Part shown: one piece after another, positions 1-13,280 of the stretch | Numbering within the stretch: the stretch's first letter is position 1 | Layout: each line of letters starts with the position of its first letter | Assembly (NCBI GenBank): GCA_027422505.1 | Contig: JAPQWV010000051.1 | Coordinates: forward strand, 248,001-312,000 | Direction of reading: 5' to 3' | Origin: Craterostigma plantagineum | Lineage: Eukaryota > Streptophyta > Magnoliopsida > Lamiales > Linderniaceae | DNA: 64,000 nt | Notes under the pieces: generated by a model | Seen by the model: only the letters and a program-made list of their open reading frames with translations | Database searches by the model: none | Told to the model about the DNA's origin: nothing | Translations under genes and position numbers: made by a program

Positions 1-1060
1 ATCACCGTACTTGTACAGAAGTCGTAACGACGTAGCGTCCGTATTTTCCATGTATTTTCTTTTTGCTTTCGTCCCATAACTTTTTTCGGTGCTCTTTTGT
101 ATGGTATTGGCTCATTCTTTTTGTCTAATGATGCCAGTACGTCATTGTTTTGTTCAAATGTGTCAATAGGATATGACTCATTATTTTTGTCTAAATTTGG
201 TACTGTAATAGACTGCCAGTTTGGTACAGTAAGATATGCACATTTGGTACGGTACTATATGTAAATTTGGTACTGTAATGACTACCAGTTCGGTACAGTA
301 ATATATGCACTTTTGGTAACGTAATATATGTAAATTTGGTACTGTAATATATGCCAGTTTGGTACAGTAAGATTTCTAAATTTGGTACGGTATTATATGT
401 AAATTTGGTACTGTAATGAATGCCATTTTGGTACAGTAATATATGCACTTTTGCTAATGTATGCACATTTGGCACCGTAATATATGTAAATTTGTTACTG
501 TAATACATGCCAGTTTGGTACCATAAGATATGCAAGTTTGGTTCGTTAAGATATGCCTGTTTGGTACTGTAATATATGTCATTTTGGTACCCTACGGCAT
601 GCATGTTTGGTACCGTAACATATGCCAGTTTGCTAATGTACATTTGGCACCGTAATGGATGTAAATTTTACTGTAATATATGCTAGTTTGGTACCCTAAT
701 ATACGCAAATTTGGTACTGTAATATATGCCCGTTTGGTACCGTATGATATTCAAAAGTGGTACAGTAATATATGCACATTTGGCACCGTAATATATGCAT
801 ACGATAAAACAAGAAGGTGCTTCTTATGGGGGTCAAGCCGAGAAGAAAATCAGTGTATCAAGATCTCAATCTGAGATCTTATTTCGGGAAGCATGCATCC
901 AGGATATTTGGTACTGTAATATATCCCAATTTGGTACGTTAATATACGCAGCCTTGGTACTGTAATATAGGTAATATAGGTACTCTAAGTGTAAGACATA
1001 GGGTACTGTATCCTTTCAGAAGTAGGTACCGTATAAATTAAAGTAAAATTTTGAATTTAA
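1..1060. repeat. GGTACC-rich minisatellite, about 21-bp unit
   Basis: A short degenerate unit (TTTGGTAC, then YGTAATATATG, then a few variable bases) is repeated tens of times at a period of about 20-22 bp. The open frames here are by-products of the repeat. The stretch probably belongs to a longer GGTACC-rich transposable element whose right end is at 3948; its left end is not in view. I see no gene. Confidence 0.85.
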
Positions 1061-1739
1061 GACTTGGCTATATTCCGTGACAAACGAAGCATTTCAGCAT
1101 GTGTTGATGTGGATAGAGGAATGGTACAATTTCTGACTTTTTTCAGTAATGATTGCACACTTTTCTGACGTTTTTCAGTAATGAGTGGATAGATTTCTGA
1201 CATTTTCTATGTCATGTTTGGACAGATTCTGACATACGAGGTTTTAAATAATAAAAGACAGCTCATATGACATGTCAGTGGCTTTAATAAAATGTTTCAT
1301 GTCATATGTAATTTTGGGTACTGCAACCGTGGCTGCGTTGGTACGCTTTAAACAAAACGACAGGTACCCCTACAAAGATATTTAAGGTACGGTGTCCCTT
1401 ATATATATGATACGTCATACTAGGGTTAGTAATTTTCGGGGTCGATCGAATTACTTTTTCATCTCGAACCACCGTATACCAATAATATATAGTGCTAAAT
1501 ACGTTTCAGATTAAATTCGGTGCATTACGCCCCGCACGCATGAATTAAATCTTAGAATACCATGATTCATTATAGTATAGTGATACAAGCAAGAACATCT
1601 ACAACATAATTTGAATAATGTGGTGAGTGCTACATCTGCGAATTCAGTGCATTAGGCTTTCATATATTTTTTTTTCATTTCGTTATTGTTAGGTATTGCC
1701 AAAATCACGCAGGACAACGCGATTCGATTAGGAATGTAC
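1061..1739. other. Degenerate AT-rich spacer with scattered GGTAC motifs
   Basis: No gene is visible. Sparse GGTAC motifs and short TTTCTGAC repeats (about 1130-1230) suggest decayed internal sequence of the same GGTACC-rich element. Confidence 0.5.
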
Positions 1740-2350
1740 TTATTTTTCGATCGTATAACAAATGGTACGATATACTTTCATATCTGGGTACTGTAAATGT
1801 GTAATTATAGATACGGTAAACCTGCAGGTTATGGTACTATATAGGTAAATGATAAGGTACCTTCTGTAAAACACAAGGTACCTTAGTGTACAACAGATAA
1901 GGTACTTCACGTGCGATATATAAGGTACGGTATATATTTACGTAATGGTACGGTTAACCTGCATATTAAAGTACTCTATATGTAAGCGATACGGTACGGT
2001 ATACTTGCATATCTTGTTACCGTATACGTATACGTATGGATACGGTAAAATTTCAGGTTATGGTACTACATATGTAAATTAACGGTATGGTAATGGTACA
2101 ACAGAAGGTACTTCATGTGCGATATATAAGGTACGGTATATATTTACGTAATGGTACGGTTAACCTGCATATTACGTACTCTATATGTAAGCGTTACGGT
2201 ACGATATACTTGCATATCTGGGTACCGTATATGTATACGTATCGATACTGTAAAATTTCAGGTTATGGTACTACATGTAATTTAAGGTATGGTAATGGTA
2301 CAACAAATAAGGTACTTCATGTGCGATATATAAGGTACGGTTAACCTGCA
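1740..2350. repeat. Higher-order GGTAC repeat, period about 205 bp
   Basis: The landmark ending in the palindrome-like CGATATATAAGGTACGG recurs near 1900, 2105 and 2310, so a complex unit of about 205 bp, itself built from short GGTAC motifs, is repeated about two and a half times. The frames called here simply follow the repeat. Confidence 0.75.
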
Positions 2351-2791
2351 TATTCTGGTGCTCTGTACGTAAAAGATAAGATATTGTCATACAATAACAT
2401 ATGATACTGCATAAATTACGGACAGTCGTAGAACAACACAACACAGTACAAAAGAAAAGCAACATAAACAACCAAAGGTCTCCAAACAGTCTCATCCCCA
2501 ACTCAAAAATAAGTTAACAAACTAAACAACACAGTCTCCAAAGAGCCTAATAGCATATCCAAGAAACTTACTGAAAAAGATCTAGCATACAACTACGCTC
2601 GTCACGTAAAATGCGAGCAGTCATAGAAGCACAATACACATCCATTGTTTACTTCTTTGCCATATTTCTCTTGGGTGTCGACAACGTACTCCCCTATGGT
2701 TAAACAAGCATGCACCCGCAGTCTACGTCGCCAAATAGGGGCCGGTTAAACTCTGGATCCACGGTCTTCTTACATAGATACCAAATGCAGA

Positions 2792-3365
2792 ACCATTTTA
2801 TTCACACAACGGGTACCAATTTGGCCAAACAGAGGGTACCAAATGCAGTGATAATGTAGTACCAAAAAAAAAATTGACCCCATTTTCAAAAAACACACGG
2901 TTAACAAGCAGTACTATTCGTTCACACAATGGATACCAATTTACCCAGACAGAGGGTACCAAATGCAGTGACAATGTTGTACAAAAAAAAATTGACCCCA
3001 TTTTCAAAAAACTCACTGCTAACAAGCAATACCATTTTATTCACACAAGGAGTACCAATTTGCCCAAACAGAGTGTACCAAATTCAATCATAATGTAGTA
3101 CCAAAACAAATTGACCCCATTCAAAAAATCAGTTAACAAGTAGTACAATTTTATTCACACAAGGGGTACCAATTTTCTCAAACAGAGAGTACCAAATGCA
3201 GTGATAATGTAGTACCAAAACATATTGACTCCATTCGGAAAAACCACTATTAACACGCAGTACCATTTTATTCACACAAGGGGTACCAATTTGCCCAAAT
3301 AGAAAGTACCAAAAGCAGTGATAATGTAGTACCAAAACAAATTGACCCAATTCGAAAAAACCAAA
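2792..3365. repeat. 117-bp tandem array, about 5 copies
   Basis: Copies begin near 2792, 2912, 3030, 3144 and 3261 at ACCATTTTATTCACACAA or close variants. Each carries GGTACCAATTTGCCCAAACAG, a GTACCAAATGCAGTGATAATG segment and a tail CAAATTGACCCCATTC. Copies differ by scattered substitutions and A-tract length. It lies inside the same GGTACC-rich domain. Confidence 0.85.
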
Positions 3366-3828
3366 ATCGATCCATTCGAGAAAATCAAAATCGACCCATT
3401 CCAACCCAAATTGAGACTTTCCACCCATCTGAACACGCACAAAAAAACCCTAATCGAACAACATATCAATCTCATTCCAAAAACACACATCCATTGTTAC
3501 GACCACTAACCAAAATTGCTTAAACACAACGAATTATGGCAAAATCAAACTAGGTACAAGCCTATTGATAACGGAAATACCGCGAACGAGTGGACAGACG
3601 GAAATACTGCGAATTACTTACCTATCGATTTCAGACGGCCAATACCACGACGAACGAGTAGACAGAGGACAATATCGCGACGAACGAAGGGAACAAGCTC
3701 GATCTCTGGGAATTAATCGCGCGATTTGGAAAGATGGGTGTGAGTTTTTTTTCCTTATGAAGGAACGAACGTGAAATGAGAAAAGCAGGTAAAAGATGTA
3801 AATAAACAGTTTTAGTAGGGGTAAATCC
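3366..3828. other. Repeat-flanking sequence without a recognisable gene
   Basis: Short runs such as GGAAATACCGCGAACGAGTGG and GGAAATACTGCGAATTAC are partly repeated. Two short overlapping frames (3516-3774) show no family signature. I treat it as the interior of the transposable element ending at 3948. Confidence 0.4.
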
Positions 3829-3948
3829 GTCAGTTAGGTACCTATCAGTAAAATAAAATTCAACTAGGTACCTAGTTTAAAAATTTATCTGACAAGGGAC
3901 CGAACTGTTTAATTTTTATTGATGTAGGTATTTAAGTGTAGAAGCCCC
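3829..3948. mobile_element. Right terminal inverted repeat of a GGTACC-rich element
   Basis: Read on the minus strand the end starts GGGGCTTCTACACTTAAATACC and continues through CAATAAAAATTAAACAG, TTGTCAGATAAATTTTTA and AGGTACCTAG. The same order of blocks is found at both ends of the elements at about 12875-13280 and 51615-54065. The last base of the GGGG end (3948) touches the first base of the duplicated TAR promoter (3949). Confidence 0.6.
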
Positions 3949-4284
3949 AATAAAATATTATGATAATACTTTAGTTATCCCGTCCTGGCTGGTGACGAAA
4001 TCCACGAAAAAAAGGACAATTAATATCGGGAGAATGGAGATAGAGTTCCTTTATTAAAAGGGGAAAAAAAAGGAAAAAATACATTACAATATATATCTTT
4101 CATATATTTCTCGAAATCCCACTCCTAACAAGCCAACCCTATAAATACATCACATAGAGAGAGCCATAATATGTCCGAAAAACACAGTTCCCAGAAAGAA
4201 GAAAGAACAATGTGCGGCGTAGACAAACAGAAACTCACCGCAAAAAAGACCTCAAAGCCATCTCAAGAAGATGACGTCATCGTC
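3949..4284 (+). pseudogene. Stray copy of the TAR promoter and first exon
   Basis: This 336-bp stretch is nearly identical to 10658-10990, the promoter, TATA box, leader and most of exon 1 of the TAA1/TAR gene. Differences are a few substitutions and A-tract length changes. It keeps the TATA-like TATAAATA and both candidate ATGs but stops inside exon 1 after GACGTCATCGTC and runs straight into a retroelement gag remnant. No further TAR exons follow, so it cannot encode an enzyme. The promoter may still be active. It could be a capture by a transposon or a repair-derived insertion. Confidence 0.9.
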
Positions 4285-4702
4285 CGGCCCGAAGTGCGGC
4301 GAGAGTTTGGGCGTAGGTCGACTTCGCTTCCTCGTTCTCGGCCTTCACCTTCTCGCGGATTTGGGTGGCTATTGTGGCGACGATGGCACGATTGGGGCAT
4401 TGGACTTGCTTGTGGCGACCTTCGCATAGATGGCACTTGATTAGCCCGGACTTGCTGGTGTCCGTTGTGGCTTTCGTCATTTCGGCGAACATATCGAGCA
4501 ACCTCCTCATAAATTCGAACCCCTTCCGAGTGTTCTCTTGCATGTCGTGAAGTTGTCGTCCTAGGTCGGGCGGCAATAGCTCACGAAGGGCATGCATCTC
4601 TTGCTCCAGGTTTAGCATCTTTCTCTTGATCTCATCGACTCTAGATCGTAATGTCGAGTGCGCCTCGCTAGCTTCGTCTCGACAAGTTGACGCGAAATCC
4701 AT
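4277..4702 (-). pseudogene. LTR-retrotransposon gag remnant with zinc knuckle
   Basis: The minus-strand frame starts at the ATG at 4702 (an in-frame upstream GTG also opens it) and reads about 141 residues: a coiled, charged N-terminal half, then a zinc knuckle of form C-x2-C-x3-H-x4-C (CHLCEGRHKQVQC), the variant common in plant Ty3/gypsy gag proteins. About 20 bases upstream of the ATG is TGGTATCAGA, a match to most of the initiator-Met tRNA primer-binding site. The frame is cut off at 4285, where sequence switches to the TAR fragment; the stop codon comes from TAR sequence. No protease or polymerase is present. Confidence 0.7.
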
Positions 4703-4980
4703 CTCGAATTTTTCTGATACCACTCACCGTTACGATCCTAAGTAACTTAACAATTTTTTCGAAATTATGGGCCTAAACATGGCTCGACATTGCTATGTGT
4801 CGATTTGTGTATATATAGTCAACTGATTTATGGGTTTGCTATGTGTCTATTTGTGTATATATTTTTTTTATTAATGTTCTAAATTTTTTAGCTTTTTGCA
4901 GACATGAACAAGTCAAAGGAGGATTCGGAGTAGGTGAATGTAGTGTGATGCTGATTGCTATCTTTGCTGGCTTAGTTGTG

Positions 4981-6890
4981 CGTTTTCTTAAAGCGCGTCT
5001 GCGTCGAATTAACTTGTATACTTGGAGAAACACTTTTGCATTTTGTTTATTTTATCATTTTTTATGCGTCGACAATCCACATCATTACTTTTGAGTTTTG
5101 ATCTCATTTTTCATTATTTTGTTTTTCTGGCATTGATATTTTAACCTTCCGATGGAATCTGTTGCCAATAGTTTGCTTGGGCATATCTTTGGTTGCGATT
5201 TGTTTCGTTTGCCTCTGTTACTTCATTACTATATATGTGAATTTGATGTTAGAGGAGTTTTGCATTGTCATGACAATTTTAGAAGATATAATGTTGCAAT
5301 ATATATTTTTTTAATTGCTTTGGAGAAAATCGCGGCAAGGTCTGACATTCGCCGATGGGCTTACTATTTTGATTAGCGTTTTCTTAAAGCGCGCGTCTGC
5401 GTCGAATTAACTTGTATACTTGGAGAAACACTTTTGCATTTTGTTTATTTTATCAATTTTTATGCGTCGACAATCGACATCATTACTTTTGAGTTTTGAT
5501 CTCATTTTTCATTATTTTGTTTTTCTGCAATTGATATTTTAACCTTCCGATGGAATCTGTTGCCAATAGTTTGCTTGGGCATATCTTTGGTTGCGATTTG
5601 TTTCGTTTGCCTCTATTACTTCATTACTATATATGTGAATTTGATGTTAGAGGAGTTTTGCATTGTCATTACAATTTTAGAAGATATAATGTTGCAATAT
5701 ATATTTTTTTAATTGCTTAGGAGAAAATCGCGGCAATGTCTGACATTCGCCGATGGGCTTACTATTTTGATTAGCGTTTTCTTAAAGCGCGCGTCTGCGT
5801 CGAATTAACTTGTATACTTGGAGAAACACTTTTGCATTTTGTTTATTTTATCATTTTTTATTCGTCGACAATCGACATCATTACTTTTGAGTTTTGATCT
5901 CATATTTCATTATTTTGTTTTTCTGGCATTGATATTTTAACCTTCCGATGGAATCTGTGCCAATAGTTTGCTTGGGCATATCTTTGGTTGCGATTTCTTT
6001 CGTTTGCCTCTGTTACTTCATTACTATATATGTGAATTTGATGTTAGAGGAGTTTTGCATTGTCATGACAATTTTAGAATATATAATGTTGCAATATATA
6101 TTTTTTTAATTGCTTAGGAGAAAATCGCGGCAATGTCTGACATTCGCCGATGGGCTTACTATTTTGATTAGCATTTTCTTAAAGCGCGCGTCTGCGTCGA
6201 ATTAACTTGTATACTTGGGGAAACACTTTTGCATTTTGTTTATTTTATCATTTTTTATTCGTCGACAATCGACATCATTACTTTTGAGTTTTGATCTCAT
6301 TTTTCATTATTTTGTTTTTCTGGCATTGATATTTTAACCTTCCGATGGAATCTGTGCCAATAGTTTGCTTGGGCATATCTTTGGTTGCGACTTGTTTCGT
6401 TTGCCTCTGTTACTTCATTACTATATATGTGAATTTGATGTTAGACGAGTTTTGCATTGTCATGACAATTTTAGAAGATATAATGTTGCAATATATATTT
6501 TTTTAATTGCTTAGGAGAAAATTGCGGCAATGTCTGACATTCGCCGATGGGCTTACTATTTTGATTAGCGTTTTCTTAAAGCGTGTCTGCGTCGAATTAA
6601 CTTGTATACTTGGAGAAACACTTTTGCATTTTGTTAATTTTTTCATTTTTTTATGCGTCGACATCATTACTTTTGAGTTTTGATCTCATTTTTCATTATT
6701 TTGTTTTTCTCGCATTGATATTTTAACCTTCCGATGGAATCTGTTGCCAATAGTTTGCTTGGGCATATCTTTGGTTGCGATTTGTTTCGTTTGCCTCTAT
6801 TTCTTCATTACTATATATGTGATTTGATGTTAGAGGAGTTTTGCATTGTCATGACAATTTTAGAAAATATAATGTTGCAATATATTTTTT
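4981..6890. repeat. 397-bp tandem array, about 4.8 copies
   Basis: Units begin at CGTTTTCTTAAAGCGCG near 4981, 5377, 5775, 6172 and 6569, giving periods of 396-398 bp. Units are about 95% alike by eye, with scattered substitutions. The last unit breaks off around 6885, where it joins neprosin exon sequence. The frames within each unit are not conserved (one copy opens, others carry stops), so it is satellite-like and not coding. Confidence 0.9.
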
Positions 6891-6930
6891 AGAATCAATA
6901 AGCCTGCTATCAAGACATTCCAGGTACTTA

Positions 6931-6936
6931 TATATT

Positions 6937-6972
<36 letters not shown>
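6931..6972. repeat. (TA)n microsatellite
   Basis: A run of TA dinucleotides lies in the first visible intron of the neprosin-family gene. Confidence 0.9.
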
Positions 6973-6974
<2 letters not shown>

Positions 6975-7518
6975 TTACCCTAATTTAAAGTGAAAATTAG
7001 GGTTTTCTTGATCATCCTTTTTGTTATTGAGTCCCCATGGAGACATTATAAGCTGTGTGCCATCACATAAGCAGCCAGCCTTTGATCACCCCTTATTACA
7101 AGGAAAAAAACCACTCGTGAGATTCTTGAATTCTCTGTAAACACTTATAACAATGAACATACTATATGCTCGAATTATGACATCATTTTGTTCTTGAATT
7201 CTTAAATAGGACCCGCCGACCGAAATCCCGAGTAGCGAGTACGAACCGATGGCATCATCAACGAGCAATATTTTTGGAGGAGAAGATAGTACAACATTCC
7301 AGCAATTTTGGAGCATGAACAATAATAACTGCCCTAAAGGTACTAGTCCCATGAGAAGAACAATGGAAGAAGATGTTCTTAGATCAAGTTCTGTAAAAAG
7401 GTTTGGGCGAAAGATTAGGCACATAAGGAAAGATTCCTCCATTGATGGCCATGAGGTAATAACAATAACTAATCATATCATATTGCAGCCCTAGCCATTA
7501 AACCCTTGCTCATACAAA

Positions 7519-7626
<108 letters not shown>

Positions 7627-8787
7627 CAGTAGGCTATGTGAATGGCGAGGATTACTACGGAGCGAAAGCAAGCATAAACGTTTGGGCGCCGAGAGTTGAG
7701 TACCAATACGAATTTAGCTTATCTCAGATATGGGTAATTGCTGGGACTTTCGGCTATGATCTTAACACCATTGAAGTAGGTTGGCAGGTATTTATAGCAC
7801 AGATTATTTCAATGGGGAGATATAATCCATTAGGTAATAAAATGATCATATGAAAATAGGTTAGCCCAGATATTTATGGAGACAACTATCCTAGGTTCTT
7901 CACATACTGGACTGTGAGTATTAATCTAATTACTACACACATGCATTTATCCTAAGTATGTCTTGATTATGATTTGCAATGATTATTTCGTAATAATATG
8001 CGCAGAGCGATGCCTATCAAACGACGGGATGCTACAATTTGCTATGCTCGGGATTTGTGCAGACGAGCAATGCGATAGCTTTGGGAGCAGCGATAACGCC
8101 ATTGTCTTCCTACGGCGGTTCTCAGTTCGACATAAGCTTGTTAGTTTGGAAGGTATATACACTTTAAACGGGTTTCTGATAAGTCGACTGAAATGAGATC
8201 GTGTGCTCTCACATGTTAAATTCTGTCGGAGGAATTTAGGGTTTTGAAGAATACATGTACATAGATATTAGTGATGATAGTTTACTTTATGAACCGAACT
8301 ACCAAACAAGCACTGTACTAAAATCATTACTTTCCATTATTTCAGTTAATACTTTTTTTTTTCTTCTGTACCGTATTTGATCACTATATATGTCAATTTT
8401 GTCACTTAGGATCCAAAGCATGGAAATTGGTGGCTTGAATTTGGAAAAGGGATCTTGGTTGGGTATTGGCCTTCTTTTCTATTCAATCATTTATCGGACA
8501 GTGCAAATATGGTACAAGTTGGGGGTGAAGTTGTAAATATCAGAAGCTTTGGTGCGCACACGTCGACGCAAATGGGCAGTGGGCATTTTGCAGGAGAAGG
8601 GTATCGAAGATCGTCTTGTTTCAGAAATCTCCAAATCGTTGACTGTAATAACAAATTAGTCCCTACGCCGAACCTTCGAGTTTTAGCCGATCACCCCAAT
8701 TGTTACAACGTGCTCCGAGGTTTTAATGGAGTTTGGGGTAATTATTTATATTACGGAGGACCAGGAAGAAATTCTATGTGTTCTTGA

Positions 8788-10657
8788 TAGGATAATATAA
8801 TAATAGCGAAACGATCCCTTTGAATATTTCGTATTGTTAGTGTTTTCTCTTTCCCTTAATTTCTATTTCTAGTATGTACCAAAAAAAAAAATACTACATG
8901 AATTGAAACTACTAGCGTGATTGTTCCTTAGAGATGTTTAAGTCTAAGTTCAAAATAAAAACTTATGGGTGGTGTGAGTTGTGACACAACAATTTTCTCT
9001 TAATATATTTCCTTCAATATATTAAAATAAGTAAAATTTACAGCCAAAAACGGATCCCAAGTATTGGGACAAGGAGACATATGATGTCTTGATGCTTCAC
9101 TTCACATAATGTTGTCCCTTGACTTCTAATATTTGGTCGCCCGTAATTTCACATGTTATCATCATTTTACCTTATGACATAAGCACATGGACATACATGT
9201 GTTCGTCATCAATAAGCACTGCATATTGCACATGCCATTATTTTAAAATAAATACAATCGGCTGACATGCACAATCGGTCGATTTTTATTAATTTTAATT
9301 TCATTAGGGTAATAAAAATCAATTACTCTATTTTATTTACTTACGATTTAGTAATTTTATAAAGCTCAATAGTTATAATGATCGACATACAATACAATCA
9401 TAGACTTGAGTCATAAGCTCCTCCACACACACACACATGTTATAAATAATTTAATAAAGGACAAACAACAGATTCTGAATTGACCAAATAATTCTCTTCG
9501 TAATGATTATTGAACACATACAGTCAACAAAGCCCACCGTCCCATGAACATATATTTAATTTTTTTTTATTTTTCTTAAGCATGATTGTTTATGAATATA
9601 ATTTGAAATAGAATAATGCATGTATTTATATTGCGGTGAAAGATGCTCAACATGCATGCGTCGCCCTCTAAGACAACCAATTTTCCGGTATATCAACAAG
9701 TAAATAATATCATAGAGCAACTCCTAAGGCACTTTTCTATTTTCTATATAGAAAATTGATGTAATTTCTGTATTGTGGATTGAAGATGGCCTAATTATTC
9801 ATTATGGATAGTCACCCACAATTTAGTAATAAATTGAACTCAACAGTACTATTTTTCGGTATATTCGAAAATTTGTACAACATAAGTAAATATTTTCGAT
9901 TTTAGTCGAATATAGGTTCACGCAATTTATTACATATGATTTCGGTATTTCGGTTTATCCGTTTACCGATATATTATAAAGGTACTATAACTACGATTAA
10001 TAAAAATTAATTGTATTTACCGTACCGTTTTATTGGTAAATCATAGAAAAATTCATGAAAATTTCAACAAAAAAGCATCGGTCCCTTTTTTTTTTGGTAT
10101 ACCGAAAAATCGCTACTATCATTTTGTAACAAAATTTCAGAATATATGATCTTGGTATTTCGGTATTTCCCGTTGTCTATGAAAGTAAAAAATTATCGTT
10201 TAAAGCTATTCGGCATCGTAGAATGCCGTATTGCGAAATTCGGTATACGGTCAAAGTATATAAATACGTCATTTTCCGCTTTTGTTTAATTAAGTGTTAA
10301 TCCGTTTGCCGAAAATTATTGATACATAAATTGATCACTAAGATTGTATAACTATATTAATCACCATTAAATAATAATAACCAAAAACAAGAATTACCAT
10401 TACTTATCTCATCAATAATCCTCATCCCAATATATGGTCAACTACTTACCCACGTAATTAAGACATTCTTATCTCCAAAAAATCAAATAACAAGCACCCC
10501 TTAAGGTCATACTAATTCTTATCACTATAATTCAATATTACACCAAAATCCAAGAAAATAAAGTGAAAAAATCAATGCATCTTTATTACCGGTTGTATCT
10601 ACCTTTTCAAATCACCCAAAAAAAAAAAAAAGAAAGAAACTTTTACGTTAAAAATAA
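8788..10657. other. AT-rich intergenic region
   Basis: No gene is recognisable. Between about 9850 and 10270 there are many short CGGTATTTCGGT / ACCGAA motifs in both orientations, like the interior of a degenerate hAT-type MITE, but I could not find clear ends. A purine-rich A tract lies at 10617-10640. Confidence 0.5.
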
Positions 10658-10845
10658 AATAAAATATTATGATAATACTTTAGTTATCCCGTCCTGGCTG
10701 GTGACGAAATCCACGAAAAAAAGGACAATTAATATCAGGAGAATGGAGATAGAGATCCTTTATTAAAAGGGGAAAAAAGGAAAAAATACATTACAATATA
10801 TTTCTTTCATACATTTCTCGAAATCCACCCCTAACAAGTCAACCC

Positions 10846-10853
10846 TATAAATA
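10846..10853 (+). promoter_or_regulatory. TATA box of the TAR gene
   Basis: TATAAATA stands 31 bp before the first ATG (10877) and 70 bp before the second in-frame ATG (10916). With usual TATA-to-start spacing, transcription would begin near the first ATG, which favours translation from the second. The same box is kept in the stray copy at about 4140. Confidence 0.6.
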
Positions 10854-10876
10854 CATCACATAGAGAGAGCCCTAAT

Positions 10877-12549
<1,673 letters not shown>

Positions 12550-12874
12550 AAATTAAATTAGCCTGAAATAATAATAATAATACTAATAATAAATCTTGTG
12601 ATATAGGAAGATGAGTTATATAGTGCGGTTGTGAAATAGCTATTTTGCGTGACTATGTGAAATATAATACTTGAATATGATATATTGTTTGTAATATATA
12701 TTAATTAATGAATATATATTATATCTATTTGTATTCAGATTCAAAATTCAATACGATTTTGGTGATGAAATCATACAATGACTGTATTTCGTGACATCAA
12801 TATTTCCGAGGTGAGACCTGATTGGGATAAATACAAAATTCAATAGTAGACGTTGTGGCCATGCCTTTTTTTAA
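12550..12874. other. 3' flank of the TAR gene
   Basis: AT-rich downstream sequence with an AATAATAAT stretch and several polyadenylation-like AT motifs. Nothing else is visible. Confidence 0.4.
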
Positions 12875-13280
12875 GGGGATTTTACATAAAAATACTCATT
12901 AATATAAAAAACTATCAAATCAATACACTGTCAGTATTTTTTATATGCAGGTACCTGTCAATAAATTTTTTGCACATTGGTATCCGCCCGCCGCAAGGTA
13001 CATCATCATACATTTAGGTACCATAGAGAAACGTATTGTAGTACGTAATGCAGTTAGAAAATGGTATCACCATATAGCTTGCCGCAAGGTACCGTATGGA
13101 ACATATATAGGTACCATGTATGGGTACCATATAGATGCGTAACGGGTACGCAATACACATATAAAAGGTACGTCAAGATTGGGAAAATGGTACACACAGT
13201 CGAACGGGTACTTATCTAAAAAAATTTCTGACATGGGTACTGACTTGCAAAGTTTTTATACATTGGGTACTTTTCTATAG
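12875..13280. mobile_element. Short GGTACC-rich TIR element
   Basis: The left end reads GGGGATTTTACATAAAAATAC, then CACTGTCAGTATTTTTTATATGCAGGTACC. The right end, read in reverse complement, gives ACCCAATGTATAAAAACTTTG, CAAGTCAGTACCC and ATGTCAGAAATTTTTTTA. These inverted blocks flank about a dozen GGTAC motifs. It has no coding capacity and is a small relative of the elements ending at 3948 and at 51615-54065. I see no clear target duplication. Confidence 0.6.

Noticed and set aside
191..874. Open frames of 64-150 residues rich in Tyr, Val and Leu repeats
   Set aside because: They simply follow the 21-bp GGTAC repeat, whose unit length keeps frames open. Repetitive peptide with no family match.
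1..3365. CRISPR-like array
   Set aside because: Direct repeats without unique spacers in plant DNA; these are minisatellites.
4843..5376. Frames of 74-83 residues in the first 397-bp repeat unit
   Set aside because: The same frames are broken by stops or indels in the other units, so they are not conserved coding sequence.
9850..10270. Possible third hAT MITE with CGGTATTTCGGT motifs
   Set aside because: The composition fits, but I could not find paired ends or an 8-bp duplication.
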